Shown piece by piece: positions 22,038-34,075 of a stretch of 64,000 bases of DNA. Both the position numbers and the translations under genes were made by a program. Position 1 is the first letter of the stretch, and every line of letters begins with the position of its first letter. Under the pieces are notes generated by a model that was given only the letters and a program-made list of their open reading frames with translations, did no database searches and was not told the origin of the DNA. The stretch comes from Alnus glutinosa. Lineage: Eukaryota > Streptophyta > Magnoliopsida > Fagales > Betulaceae. The DNA is taken from positions 1,984,001 through 2,048,000 of the forward strand of contig NC_084889.1 of NCBI RefSeq assembly GCF_958979055.1. Direction: 5' to 3'.

Positions 22038-24500
22038 TAAAATGGCATTGTTTTTTTTAATTTTTGAAAAATACTATACTTACAACTTTTTTATGATTTT
22101 TTTTTTTACAATTTGTTAACATGTGATTGGAGGGTGTTAAAATTTTATGAAGAAATAGAATTTATTTTCCTCGATCTATTACTCAATTTACAATATTTCA
22201 AAATCTTTCAATTTGATTAATGCATTCTACTAATTTAGTATTGTAATTGCAATGTACTCCTTCAGCAACTCAAAATGGTAAAAATACTTTATTACAAAAT
22301 CTAATTTATAAGCAATGAAATGATATCTCAAGATTTGATTTGAAGTAGGATCCTATGGGGGGAATGGAATTATTTTACTCCACAGAACATGCAGTTGGAT
22401 CTGCTTGCCTCGTTTGGGATTAAATTTGAGATGAAACGGCCAAACAATACAAAGTTCTGAATATAAAAAAGCAAACAGCATTGTCAAATCAGTGTCCTTG
22501 TAAATTTACGAGAGGGAGGGGACACCCATTAAACGAAATGTCATTTCAATATGAAAATCCGACCCGACTAAAAACAAAGAACAATCAATTTTGTTGTTCG
22601 TACGGTAACTCCCCGTGTCTCACTCAAGCCTCGAATTCATTAGGGATATGCCTTCCGCGTTGGGTAATTTCAGGCAAAAAAATAAATAAAAAAATAAAAA
22701 TCATAAGAGTATTTTAAAAAATCATAGAGTATTAGCGATTATGCCAATAGAGTAAATAGTAATTGATACGGCAATGTTAGTCAATAAAATATCATTTTCA
22801 CAAAGTTGTTAAATTTGGTGGTCCATATCATCTCCGACCACCACGCGATGGGGGCGCAGATTCTTAAATCTGGCCAATCGGTCGTAACCAGCAAATTTTC
22901 CTTATTAAAGGTGGTTGGGACCTCTTCGATGGTATTAAAGATGATGTGATCACTCCTTGAAGTTCACTTGGGGTGACCCACCACTCCTTTATCCCCAAGG
23001 GATGGGTCAGCCATTCATATGAGAACGGCTACAACACCCCTCGATAATCAGTTAAAAAAAAAAAAAAAACTTGTTGATGTGAAAGGGAGATGTTAGCGTA
23101 TAAGCTACTCCTACGTAAAACAAAAAAAAAAAAATGGTTACATACTACACAAAAATTCAAAAAATATTTTATAAAGCTGATCAAAGAGTTACTAAAACCT
23201 TGCCACCTCAATTTTGATAAATATTTGTGTGGTGTTTTTATAATATGTAGAATTACTCTTTGAAGATAATCTGTTAGAGTGGATTTTAAGCCCTTATTAA
23301 CTAAATTTTACAGAATTTGGTATTTTAGCCATGCTGTTAGAGATACTCTCCGAGTATTTTGCTCCAAAAAATGCTTAAAAATGTATTTTGGGAGAAGCTT
23401 GAAAATGATTTTTTTTTTTTTCAAAAAAAAAAAAAACTTTTTCAAGCCTTTTCCATAAAGAAAAACTCTATTTTTCAACGTAATCCTAAACATGATCTAA
23501 ATGCTTTGAAAATGTGAGTAACTAAAATACTAAAAAAGAAAAAAAAATCATTTAACTAAAATTTAACGAGGCCATATGAATGCTATAATTTGAAAAGAAA
23601 AATGCTACAAATGCTCCAACTTATACCCTCCCAAATGCTTACTAAACGACGTGACACTAAAAATTTCAATTAAATTTTAAATGGATCGTTAAATCATAAT
23701 TTTAATATCACGTCAAAGAATGTAAATTTGAAAGTACGTGAGTGTGAGTGCTTATAATATTTCTCAATAAAAAAATAAAAATCTATAAGAGAGAGTAGTC
23801 CACGTGAGGCCATTCGCTGTTACAAGGAAAATCGTTAACGTTTGTGACCGACCTCGGAGTTGGAAGTTGGAACTGCTATTCTCCGGGTCGCATAAAGAGC
23901 ATCAGAAAGTTTGTTTTGTTTTGGTGTGTCCCTGAAAAAGAAAAAGGATCCCCACTCGACTCTGAATCCTGATCCTCCGCCGGCAATAAAGTGAAAAACT
24001 TTCAGCTTCTACTTGGACTTTGTATTCGATCATCTCGATTGCCTTTTAACTATTCCATTTTGCCTTTTTCTACCACCACCCTTTTATCCTCTCTTGCTGT
24101 TCTTTATTTTATTACCTGTTGCTTTTTTCTCCTTCACTTATTCCTCCATTGGCCTCCTTTCTCTTTCTCTTTCCCTTTTCTTTCTCCTTTATCCTTTATC
24201 CTTTATCCTTTATCCTCATTCTCTCTGCCCTTCTTCACCCATTACCTCAACTCTCTTCCTCACTTTTTCAAGATCAATATGCTACATATATTCAAAGGAT
24301 TGATCGCACTGGCTCACTCGATCGAATTGCAACCCAATTAGTGATCGAAGTCTTCAAATCTCCATTTCCAGCCATCTATTGAACCTGCATTTTATACCAA
24401 CTCAATGCTAAACCAAATTCTACAACTAAACAACTCAGAATAACATGTTCTGACAGTAAAACCTTTGCAGTTTTATATGAGGAAAATGATTTATTCCTTG
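22038..24500. other. Gene-free region with a GGTGG-palindrome patch
   Basis: 22818-23045 carries degenerate copies of the GGTGG/CCACC palindromic module (ggtggtccatatcat...ccgaccaccacg, ggggtgacccaccact). 23400-23460 is an A/T inverted stretch. 23820-24400 is unusually pyrimidine-rich on the + strand and includes a 7-bp tandem repeat (tttatcc) near 24186-24214. It could be the leader of an unrecognised transcript, but no coding exon was found. The end overlaps the 3'UTR of the DUF1218 gene (aataaa signal on the minus strand near 24490). Confidence 0.35.
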
Positions 24501-24746
24501 ACATTTTGGATATAAATCCATTTACTTAATCATCAGGAAGCTGAAAACGCAGTTCTAGAAGACATGATATATTTCTGATTCTCTGAACCATGCATTCAGC
24601 AAAACTAGGACCCATAACAGCACATCTATCACTAGATACGCACAATGTTCAGTCAAATAGCGTATAACAATCAGAGAGGCAATGGAACACGTATACAACA
24701 TCACCATGCAAAACTTAGACGCTATTTGGTCTCATTACATGATGTT

Positions 24747-27700
24747 CTATGCGTATCCAGTCATTCCAACAGTTGAGCTTGCTCGATTTGCTTTATGGGC
24801 CACTGGAGTAGTAGTTGCCTTGGTGAAGTACATGTAGTAATACACGTTGAGAATCATTGATGCAACCACAAACACTGCAGCAGCAATGAAGACGCCTTTC
24901 CGCAATGTTTCACATGAGAAGTTCTGAGCATAAATCATTGACCGATACTTAGTGTGGTAAGCATTCTTCGTCGCCCCTGCAATTAGACATGCTTCCGCAA
25001 CCAGAAAAGTCACCCTGGAGATGCATAATATGCAATTAGAACATCATGTGAATCGGAGAAGTACGCTCCAGCGATTTATCATAATGGCAGGAATAGAGGA
25101 GTTAAAAGTCAAAACTCCTCCAAGGAACTATAATCCAGAGAGAGAGATTGTATCAGCCACAAAACACATTAGCCAAATAGTCCAGAAGCAACTGAAAAGA
25201 TGATGCTTTTAAATCAGGTGTTACTAGAATAAGAGAGCAAGTGTTAACTAGGTAAACCAGAATTCTCACCATGAGGAGACAAAATAAATAATAGACCAGG
25301 CTCGGTCCCCACCAGGGGCTAAAGGTCTCCCAAAACACATGCACTTTGTCACGCCCATAAGTAGAGATTCACTTGAAAGAAGGAACAAGAAAGAACCCAC
25401 CCCATAACCAGTTGCAACATCTGAGTTGTAAACACAATAAGTTTCATTTGTTCGAGGATCTGGTACCGTATGGCCCTGTTTCGAAGGGAAAAATCGTCTT
25501 AATGCCGCATCTTAGCTAAATGAATAGGCATGTAGTATTCAGAAGTGTCAAAAAAATCAGCAAGAAATTAACAATATTGTCCGACAAAGCATAGTTTGTG
25601 CGTACGCATTGCTAAACTGCAAGTAAGAAGTTGTAGATAATAATTGAAATGTAAGCTAAAGTTGCAGTGCTTAAGCACATTGGGCAAAATTTAGTTTGTT
25701 GCTAGTATGTATGAATATGTGCAGATGCCAACATGCTTCCACTCTTCACTCGCAAATGCTCAAAAGACTAGTCCCTACTTAATGTTTAAATAACTACCCA
25801 TCCCAGAAATGCTCAGTTACTTGCTTTGGTATCACTGAATAAAAAGTTTTACAAACAACTCCATATCCAGTACATTGTTGCACCTGTCATAAGTATAAAA
25901 TGTTGCCATCAACTGCAAATTCGATTTGAAGTTATGATGCTATTATGCTACCATTTGACACATACTTCCATGAATCACTAGGATGGAAATAAGCAAATAG
26001 ATGTCTATACGTATTAAGATATTTATAGAACATGGCAATATGGCAATGCGTCCCCACACTTGAGAATCATTATTATGAGGTCTACAGTTAGTAAGTACAA
26101 ACCATCAAACAAACAAATACCAGATCTTGAAGTTTTGGCCAGAAACTATGGAAGCACAAATCCGAAATGCAACATCTGGCTATTGGTGAAGTTGATGCTT
26201 CACCTTGATTTTGCTTTGCTGGAAAATTAGCTACCTTTGCTAGGTCTAGACCTAGGTGTGACACCCCATCAAGTTAGTCCCGCTTTGGGAAAATGAATTC
26301 CCTACATTTAGTGGATGGGTTATAAAGATTCACATTAGTGTTAAATCTCACATTGGTTGCTTGCTAAGTAAGGTTAGCTTTATAAATTATTCTATGGAGC
26401 TACATTGTAACTTGACTAGATTTTTTGGAGTAATAGCATAGATGTGGCTACCGCTTCTTTGGGCTGCATGAGATAGGCCCTAACGAGAATACTAGGGATT
26501 TGAGTAGGGAAGATTGTTACACTCTAGAAAGTTTTTTATGGAATGGGAAGGATGAGAAGGCTCGGGCTAAAGTGGCTTGGGAGAAAGTTTGTGTGCCTAA
26601 GAAGGAGGGAGGTCTTGGGCTTAAAAGATTGGCTATTTGGAATCAGGTTTCTATGCTAAACCATGTTTGGAATCTCTTCTCTCGTGCTGGTTCTCTTTGG
26701 GTTGCTTGGATTCAGCACAACCGGTTGAAAGGGCGGAGCTTTTGGGAGGTTCCCATCCCTCAATATTGTCCTTAGAGTTGGAGGAAAATCCTGAATCTTA
26801 GGAGTCTTGCCAAGCAGTTCCTTAAGTTCAAGATTGGCGATGGGAGTAGCATTTTCCTTTGGCATGATTACTGGCATCCAACAGGTAGATTGATTGATAC
26901 TTTTGGTTATAGAATTGTGTATGATGCTGGTCCTTCTATTGGTCCTATGCTGTCTTCTATTATCAAGAGTAGGGATTGGTCCTGGCCTCCTGCTAGATCG
27001 GAGGCTATTGCTGATATTCAAAGCCGGTTGCCTAAAATTGATCGTGGTGAGGTTGATCAACCGGTCTGGGACACTAAGAGTGGTGTTTTTTCTAGTGCTG
27101 AAACTTGGGAGAGGCCTAGGGTTAAGAAACCGGAGGTTGTTTGGCATGAAATTGTCTGGTTTTTTGCTGCTATTCCTAGACATGCTTTTATTCTTTGGCT
27201 TGCTTTCCATGATGCTTTGTCTACTAAGGAAAAACTCTGCGGGTGGGACTATAGTGGGGACAGTCCATGCCTCTTCTGCCATGCTAGCCAAGAGTCCCGT
27301 GACCACTTATTCTTTTGAGTGTAGCTTTAGTAGAAGAATCTGGAGGTCTCTTATGGCTGAGTGTAGGATGATTGATATCCCAATTTCTTGAGATTCGATT
27401 GTTCAATGGAGTTTAAGGTGCATGAAAGGTAAGCAGCTGCAAGCCACGGCTAGGAGACTTTGTTTTGCTGCTGCAGTGTATAATTTGTGGTTGAATCGGA
27501 ATGCCCTTCTTCATGGCCGGGCTCCTAAGACCGAAGACGGGATCCTTTCTAAGATACGTTGGGGGGTTAAAGTGAAATTAATAGCCAGATTTTCCTTGTA
27601 GGCTGTTTGGGTTGAGCTGGTTGTTTGAACTGGTTGCTGTTCTGCATTTGGTTCTTGTTTGAGTTCTGCCTCTTGTTTTTTTGGGGTTTTGTTTTGGGAG

Positions 27701-30148
27701 TTGTTGGGGTTTGGTTGTTATCCCTGCTGGGATTTTGATTCCAGTTTTGACTGAAGTGTTGTAAAGCTTTGTTTGGTTTTATAAAGGGTTTTATTCATCC
27801 AAGAAAAAAAGATGCTCATGGGTTACTAGTTGATACTGAACTTTTTAAGTGATTTCTAAGGAGCCTTATTGTAACTCGACTAGTCTTTTTTGGAGTAACA
27901 GCATAGATATGGCTAGCACTTTCCTTGAGTTGTTACACTATACCAAGTTAAATATTTTTTGGAAAGCGCAAGGGGCGCAACCTAAGTAAGTACACAGGAA
28001 GAACAAGAGAAAAACACTCAGAAAATCCAGAACTAGAAAAAAAAGTACAAAAATATGCAGAGTAGAGACAATAAGAAGGGCGTTAACAGAGATCCACTCA
28101 AAAAGGAAATTAAGAAAACAAATATGTAGATCCAAGCTCGTTTTCTTGCGATCCTCGAAGCTTCAAGTGTTCTTTTCTCTCTCTATATGCACCACATTAA
28201 GAAGGAAGGGATTAAATTCCAAACAATATCGATATCATTTTGACCAACCCTTCTTTTCTAACACGCCATGAAATCCACCACCCATCTAGGCATAACCAAC
28301 TCTAGTCCAAACATCTTAAATACCATATTTCATAAATATCTCGCAACATCACAATAAAGAAGAATATTTGGAGTTTCCCTACTGCTTTTACACATACAAC
28401 ACCAATCTATCACTATGATGTGACGCTTGCGGAAATTGTCCAATGTGAGAATTTTCCCCAAGGATGTTGTCCAAGTGAAAAAGAAAAAGCCAACCTAAAA
28501 GGAGCCTTAGACATCCAAATGCTCTTCCAATGGAAGGAGTAATCAACGTTGGGAAGAAGAACCTTGTAAAAATATTTAACCTCAAAGTTCTTCTTTTCGA
28601 GGGCATACAATATACCTTATCAGTTCGTCCCCAACCCACCCTAGCTGAAGACAAGACATTGAAGAAAGAAGACATTGAGTCCACCTCCCAGTCATGCACC
28701 AACATGATGAAGATAATGTCCCAATGAACCACATCATTACCAAACTAAATACATACGTTTCACATGAAATTTCATTTGGTTACTAAAGAATCATAAGCAC
28801 TCCAAGTATAAGTCTCTTGAGTAGATGAATAATAATAAAAAGAAGCATGCTTTTCTTGCAATAACATATTTCTAGCTCTTGCCCCGTTGTTGCAGGAAAT
28901 CCACGGTACAACAGAATACACCTAAACTTCAATGGAGCTTGCATAAATCAAGGGACGAAATAACGTATGAACTAATCAATTAACTTTTAGTGAGCTAATG
29001 TGAGGATGATTTCAGAAATGAAATGCCGGATTGAAAGGAATTCAAATTTAGTAGGAGCAAGCTAAGAGTAGGAAAGACCTCTTATTTGGAGAATCTCAAT
29101 CAATTACAAGGATCTTGGATTTATGCAAGTTGAGAATTAACACGCTGAGTAGTCCTTTGTAAGGGCTTGATACCACATGTGGGGATACCACCTTAACCCA
29201 AAATCTTACCCCAATGGGTTTGTAGCTCTTAAGACAGTTTGTGATAACCATGAACAGAGGAAAATTCTGGATCAAAGCAACGAAAATTCGACAACCCCAC
29301 CCCCCAGTGAATGTAGTAGGATGGACAGATCGCATGATCGAGTGTGTGTCTTCAACTCAGGAATGGAACCAACAGAAAGAAAGGGATAAGCTTGAACAGC
29401 CAAGAACCCACGATAAGTCAAACATCTAAGGATTAAATCATAGATAACATTTAAATTTGAAATTGTATCTTATCACTCGTAAAGCACCTGTTGCTGCACG
29501 TGTATGAAATTGTTAATATACAAAGACCTCTCTCAATGACAGTTGACAGATGTGTGAGAGATTATACTATCTTTGAGCTTACGTTTTAGTAGCTAACAAT
29601 GTTGCATCAAGCACTGGCTATTGTCACTACGTAACCCACTGTAAGATTCAATCGCTCAACTAGTCACATGTTTTTGTGGTGACAGTAAACCCCAGAATCA
29701 GAGAACAATCATTCATCCAAAAAAAAATTCAGAGAACATTCCGTCGAAACGAAAAGCTACCTTTTTGCTACCCAGCAACAGACGAATTCCTAAAGGAAAA
29801 TGAGACACTAAATCCTAATTCAGAAATATTAGGAACCAAAAAACTAAACAAACACATCCACAAACACACAGATCTCTATTATTTGAACAAATCACAGAAA
29901 CCCAACAAATCATTTACCCATTCAGGGAAAAAAAAAGGCAAATAATTTACTGGGAAAGAGATCAATGTAAAAATGAGAAGAAACCCAACTGCGATTACAG
30001 CACAAGAGGTGTAACAATTGAAAGTAAAGTTGAAATCTTTGCTTACTGTGCTTCTTCGTCTCTCAGCAGCAATGGCGAACCCAAAGGCTAACAAGCTTAG
30101 AACCACCACCAGAAGGTGCACCAGGGTCGAGCCCTTTCCTTCACCCAT
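24747..30148 (-). CDS. DUF1218 four-TM membrane protein
   Basis: A plant-specific membrane protein of the DUF1218 family, which includes the Arabidopsis VCC and MWL (modifying wall lignin) proteins linked to vein patterning and secondary-wall lignin. Exon 1 is 30148-30047, exon 2 25475-25270 and exon 3 25014-24747; all introns are GT-AG and in phase, giving 191 aa. TM1 is near residues 9-28 (HLLVVVLSLLAFGFAIAAE), followed by RRRST. Exon 2 supplies NETYCVYNSDVATGYGVG, a family signature with its conserved Cys, then TM2 and a CMCFG motif. TM3 spans the exon 2/3 junction and runs into NAYHTKYR; TM4 is the FIAAAVFVVASMILN stretch. The first Met near the (GA)n leader (30229) was rejected because it reads through the repeat. 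Intron 1 is 4571 bp and contains two LINE fragments. Exact function unknown. Confidence 0.92.
26258..27936 (+). mobile_element. Possible LTR-type fossil interrupted by a LINE
   Basis: Two diverged direct repeats (26397-26466 and 27862-27932, roughly 80% alike by eye; both contain ttgtaact-gactag and tttttggagtaa-agcatag) flank the LINE body. Upstream, 26258 begins tgacacccc, and downstream the block ends ttgttaca, as plant LTRs often do. This may be a small, broken LTR/TRIM-type element that later received the LINE. No coding domain of its own is visible. It is old. Confidence 0.3.
26480..27812 (+). mobile_element. 5'-truncated L1-type LINE inside DUF1218 intron 1
   Basis: The translation matches the C-terminal part of plant L1 ORF2: FLWNGKDEKARAKVAWEKVC, KKEGGLGLKRLAIWNQ, then GDGSSIFLWHDYWHPTGRL, PRHAFILWLAF and CLFCHASQESRDHLFF (zf-RVT cysteine/histidine block). 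At least two stops interrupt the reading frame, one directly after the ...PIPQYCP block near 26773. The 3' end is ttttattcatccaag plus a short A-run at about 27803-27810. It is sister to the 13854-15023 element but inserted in the opposite window orientation. It lies antisense to the host gene. Confidence 0.87.
27941..28751 (-). mobile_element. Second L1-type LINE fragment in DUF1218 intron 1
   Basis: Minus-strand translation shows a different plant L1 lineage: HDWEVDSMSSFFNVL, PSKRRTLRL/KNFEVKYFYKV, WKSIW, DNFRKRHIIVIDWCCMCKSS, then WNLIPSFLMWCIWRERN. This is the end of ORF2, split over several frames. An imperfect target duplication (taccaagttaaata at 27941-27954, taccaaactaaata at 28738-28751, 12 of 14 alike) brackets it, and the A-tail appears as a T-run at 27955-27960. 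It sits in the same orientation as the host DUF1218 gene. Confidence 0.83.
28752..30046. other. Remaining 5' part of DUF1218 intron 1
   Basis: No gene, LINE motif or clear inverted repeat was recognised here. Short ORFs at 29096-29429 and 29676-29945 have no domain. The sequence next to exon 1 (29900-30046) is ordinary intron with a GTAAGC donor. Confidence 0.4.
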
Positions 30149-30176
30149 CTCTTCCCAAAGAGAGAGAAAGCACAAT

Positions 30177-30181
<5 letters not shown>

Positions 30182-30220
<39 letters not shown>
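30182..30220. repeat. (GA)n microsatellite in the DUF1218 5' leader
   Basis: About 19 GA units, i.e. (CT)n on the transcribed minus strand, 34-72 bp upstream of the start codon. Pyrimidine (CT)n tracts are frequent in plant 5' leaders and core promoters. Confidence 0.85.
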
Positions 30221-30223
<3 letters not shown>

Positions 30224-30441
30224 AAGCACCTGAGCAGTGTGAAAAATGTGTGAGAGACACTGAGAACTTTACTTTGTACGCAGTGGAGTGGGAAACAGTG
30301 AATGTTTGTGTTGAGAAGAAGAATTGGAATCTTAGACCCACGCGCAGGGAGCGAGCTTTGAAACGCACGGGACTCGTAGTTGAGTAAACTGGTTCTCAGT
30401 GGTGAGGAGGTGTTGTGGAAACGCCAGGACAGAACAGTGGG

Positions 30442-30449
30442 TATTTAAG
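30442..30449 (-). promoter_or_regulatory. Candidate TATA box of the DUF1218 gene
   Basis: The minus strand reads cttaaata, about 295 bp upstream of the start codon, with the (CT)n tract between. Position and sequence only. Confidence 0.4.
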
Positions 30450-31938
30450 CTTGTAGTACGACGAGGCGGGATAAAGGTGCTTTGGAGTAAAATATAAATA
30501 TTATTTTTATAAATAGTTTAAAATGAATTAAAAAAAATTTTAAAACCTTTTCAAAATCATAAAAATTAAGATATCAACATTTGAATTATCTAATTAAAAT
30601 TATAGTAAGACCTTTCTATCCATAAGTTATCTTGAAATTTTTTAAAAATCGTGTTTGATAATGGTTTTGAAAGTGTTTTTTGATTTATAAATTTTGTTTC
30701 TTAAAGTATATATATATATATATATATAAAGATTTGAATTATTTATTATGTGAAAATTAGAATAAAGTTCATATGAATAAAATGCCCAATAAAATATCAT
30801 AAGAAATGTGATGAATCGCCACTTTATTGAAAAAAAAAAAATCAAAACAAAATTATAAACTATATTTGGGATCAAGTGTCTAGTTTATCCCCTAAATCAA
30901 TGGTAACTAGATGAATCTTTTTTCTTTTTCTTTTTTCAAAAATAAAATAAAAATTAAAAAAAGAAAAAAGGAAAAAAAAGAATGGGCATACAATTACAAC
31001 GAGGCATGGGCCATGGCAAGGAGCCAAGGACTCTACCTTTTGTATGTGGGCCACAAATGCAGGGCCTGTTAGATAAATCAAGAGCGTTGATCCAAAAACC
31101 ATGTTGATCCCTGAGGACGTATGAAAAGGAGAAGGGTCTTAGTGTAAGGGCATGAGGCCTCCCCCATTTAAAACAGCCTTAACCGCGCATGCATCTAAAG
31201 TCTGAACTTTTGGATCAACAGATTTGAGTCATTTGACGGGTCGACGGAATTTATCGCTCTTTTCTGTAAATTTTGCACAAAAGTCATGCCCGGTCCGGAT
31301 TCTCTATTTCTCTTATTCTTTGCCCAAAGAAAATGGACAAGACTCTTCGGTTTGTGGATTTTTAAGAATATAGTTGTCTTTTTATATTCATATTTCTAAA
31401 ATTTTACTAAATGAAGAGGATTCAAATGCAAAGAAAAAAGGGTGGATAATTTATGGGCCGATTAATTTTTTATTTCTTTCCTACCATAAAGATCATCTCC
31501 CTTCCAAGTAAAATAAAGATAGGCAATTTTAATAATATATGTGTGTGTGTGTAAAATTACCATTGAATTTTGATCTAATAAAAATTTTAAAAATCACGTC
31601 AATTTTAAAAGGACACAAAGAAGACATAGAGTTAAACATATATAATTACTCAAAACTTAAACCATTAAATAACTTCTCTCAATTTCACTTAAAATATAGT
31701 GAATCTTGTTCGCGGAGATATATACTTTTGTGTATTCCGTTAAAACAAAAAACCTAGAATAATCCATTAATGGTTCATGCAAGCTATGGCCACATTCACT
31801 TCTGAACAAACATAATAGGGAAAATTCAGATTTAATCCCTTGCTTTCTTGCGATTTTAATGTACTCTATCAGTTTTTAAAAAAATATTGACAATTCATTC
31901 ATTGGGTAATTTGCATTTTTTAAGTCGATTCTTCTTTT
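30450..31938. other. Gene-free AT-rich intergenic region
   Basis: No gene supported. It contains a TA run at 30707-30728, an A-rich patch near 30930-30985 and a GT run at 31540-31552. The short ORFs have no family. Confidence 0.4.
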
Positions 31939-32453
31939 GAAAACTGATTACATGACATTTATAAAATCAATGGTACGAATTAGTTTGCCATGTCACAAGT
32001 GCCACATATTATAAAACATTTTATTATATTCACAAAAAATTAAATTGAAAAAGGGTTTTATGGTGGTTGGACCATCCTTAAAGAACCCAGAGGGAGGTCA
32101 GGCCATCCCAAAGTCTTTGAGGGGGTGGTTCGACTACCCAATAATAGAATCATTGATTCAGTGCAATGCGATGAATCTTTTATTTTCTAGTGTTCTTCGC
32201 TCACCTCCATTTGAGAGGCTTTTCGATCAGTACAAATAGATTGAATTAGTAGCGAAAAGCATCTTGGTCTAAGTGTCTAACCACCCTTCCCATCTTGGAG
32301 GTGGTTTCACCGCCCCTCAAAATACTAAGAAGGGGTGATCCGATCACCCTTGATAGGATTTTAGAAGGTGGTTTGACCACCCTCGTTTTGGGGGTAGTTG
32401 GCCACATTTTTTTTTTTTTTTTTTTTTTTTGTATTTACATTATTTTATTTTTC

Positions 32454-33797
32454 TTAAATATAATGAGAAACTTTACAAAACCTCCTAAAACTTTCACTTG
32501 ATTTAAAACTGTCTCCTCGAGGTTAAAAAAAAACTCTCAATTTTACCCCTCAAATGTCAAATTTGATTCAATGTCCCACATACGTTAGGGTTTGACGTTA
32601 AATCAGATGGCAAAAGGGATGAAATGACCTTTTATGTCCCTGAAATTTTGATTAAATTTCAAATTTACCTTTAATTTCAAATTAAAAATCATTAATTTTT
32701 TTAAGTTAACCCAACCTTGGTCTCAGCAATCATTGCTGGGTCACCTGGTGGGTCATGCTGCGACCCACGCTATGTCACCACTAGGGGTGTACAAGCGGGA
32801 CAGTTATTAACTGCTAATAATTGAAAATCCCCAACAACTACTAATCGGATAATCAAAAAATCAGAAATAACCGCAACCGGATAACCGGATACTCCAATTG
32901 CAGTTACCGGTTATAGGATTTTAGGAAATCGGTTAATAATCAGGTAACCGGTTTATATATATATTACAAATGAAAAAATGTAAATAATTAAAAATATATA
33001 ACTTAATTATGAGTTTTTGACCTAATTCTCTTCTCATCCTCTTTTAGTACTAACTGTCACGCGGTCGCCCGCTCTTTGATTAGTTTCCTCGCTTCTCTCT
33101 GTTTCATGGGGTCCATTATGGCAATGACCCCTAATGTTCCAACAACCAAAATATATGGGAACTACAAAAGGAGAGAGAACACAACTCAACAAAGGAGATT
33201 ATCCTTTCCTACCCCTTCCAGGAGAGGAACTTTTTTTATTCTTACTCTTGCCGCCCTACATAGTGGCCCCTTTCTTCTGTAGGGAGTCCTTGACTCTTGC
33301 CCCTAGGGGATTTAAGTTCGGGGAGGCGGTAGAGGGTGAACATGAAGCATTAGAAAAGATTAATCGATTAATTATGTATGTATATTTCAAAAAGATTATG
33401 TGATTCAACTATAAATAATTCTAATCAACTATAAAAGATTCTCTAATATTGATTTTATTTTTTTTTATTTTTTTTTTAAAAAAAAACTAAAAAAAATCAA
33501 CAATTTATGAAAACCGATTACCGGTTAACCACAACCGGTTGCGGTTATTTAAATGGAAAGTCACCCCAGACCCACAGGTTAACCCGTTTTTTTAAATGAA
33601 AAGAAAAAAACAAAGTGAGGATATTTTAGTAATTATTCAGCATCTATTAGGATTTAATAGAAAAACTTAATCGAGGGAGGACATTGCAACAAATTCAAAG
33701 ATTAAAATGTGAAATTGAGAGTTTTTAAACTTTGAAAATAGTTTTAAATCGGAAAGTTCAAGAAGGTTTTATGAATTAAGTTTCCCTTAAATATAAT
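32454..33797. mobile_element. Inner MULE-like element with 11-bp TSD
   Basis: Element 32465-33786 (1322 bp) is flanked by a perfect 11-bp direct repeat, ttaaatataat, at 32454-32464 and 33787-33797. The terminal inverted repeats run about 150 bp (left gagaaactttacaaaacctcc, right on the minus strand gggaaacttaattcataaaacc), including matching ctctcaattt and caatgtcc blocks. Long TIRs with a 9-11 bp duplication fit Mutator-like elements. The interior holds a hAT-like MITE (32782-33568) and no transposase, so it is non-autonomous. Confidence 0.72.
32782..33568. mobile_element. hAT-like element nested in the inner MULE
   Basis: The left end taggggtgtacaagcggg and right end (minus strand) tggggtgactttcc resemble hAT termini. 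The subterminal parts are built from ccggttat/ataaccgg/accggtta variants in both orientations, as in the copy at 21720-22037. The flanking octamers (gtcaccac, gacccaca) match only partly. The interior ORF (33076-33282) has no recognised domain. Confidence 0.45.
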
Positions 33798-33911
33798 AAA
33801 AAAACTTTATTCTTTCAACACGTAACACTTCCATCGTACCTATGACATGACAAATTGATTACGTGGCATCAACTTTATTAATACCGTGTAATCAGTTTCA
33901 ATAGATATAAA

Positions 33912-34075
33912 TATACGAGAAATGCTAGACATCTCAAATATTTATTTATTTTATTTTTTTTCTAAAAGTTGGTTTCCAAATAATGTATCATTATTCCATG
34001 AGATTGTGACACATCATTTGAGAACAAACTTTTGAAAAAAAAAATTGAGATGTCTAGTATTCCCCTAAATATATA
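33912..34075. mobile_element. Palindromic MITE (gagaaatgctagacatctcaa)
   Basis: The left arm gagaaatgctagacatctcaa pairs with the reverse complement of gagatgtctagtattcccc near 34047-34067. The two halves continue to pair weakly inward (atttgagaacaaactttt against aaaagttggtttccaaat). About 155 bp, non-coding, wedged between two MULE-type elements. Confidence 0.55.

Larger units (their letters stand above)
31939..33899. mobile_element. Outer inverted-repeat element with GGTGG core, holding two nested elements
   Basis: The left arm from 31939 (gaaaactgattacatgacat...ttagtttgccatgtca) pairs with the reverse complement of the right arm ending at 33899 (gaaactgattacacggtat...tcaatttgtcatgtca) over roughly 90 bp or more, imperfectly. 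Between the left arm and the inner element lies a core of GGTGG/CCACC palindromes (32060-32420: ggtggttggaccatcc, ggtggttcgactaccc, ggtggtttgaccaccc). The inner element at 32465-33786 interrupts it. No transposase is visible. No certain target duplication of the outer element was found. Confidence 0.6.

Noticed and set aside
30018-30368. ORFs made of Ser-Leu or Arg-Glu repeats
   Set aside because: Translation of a (GA)n/(CT)n microsatellite.
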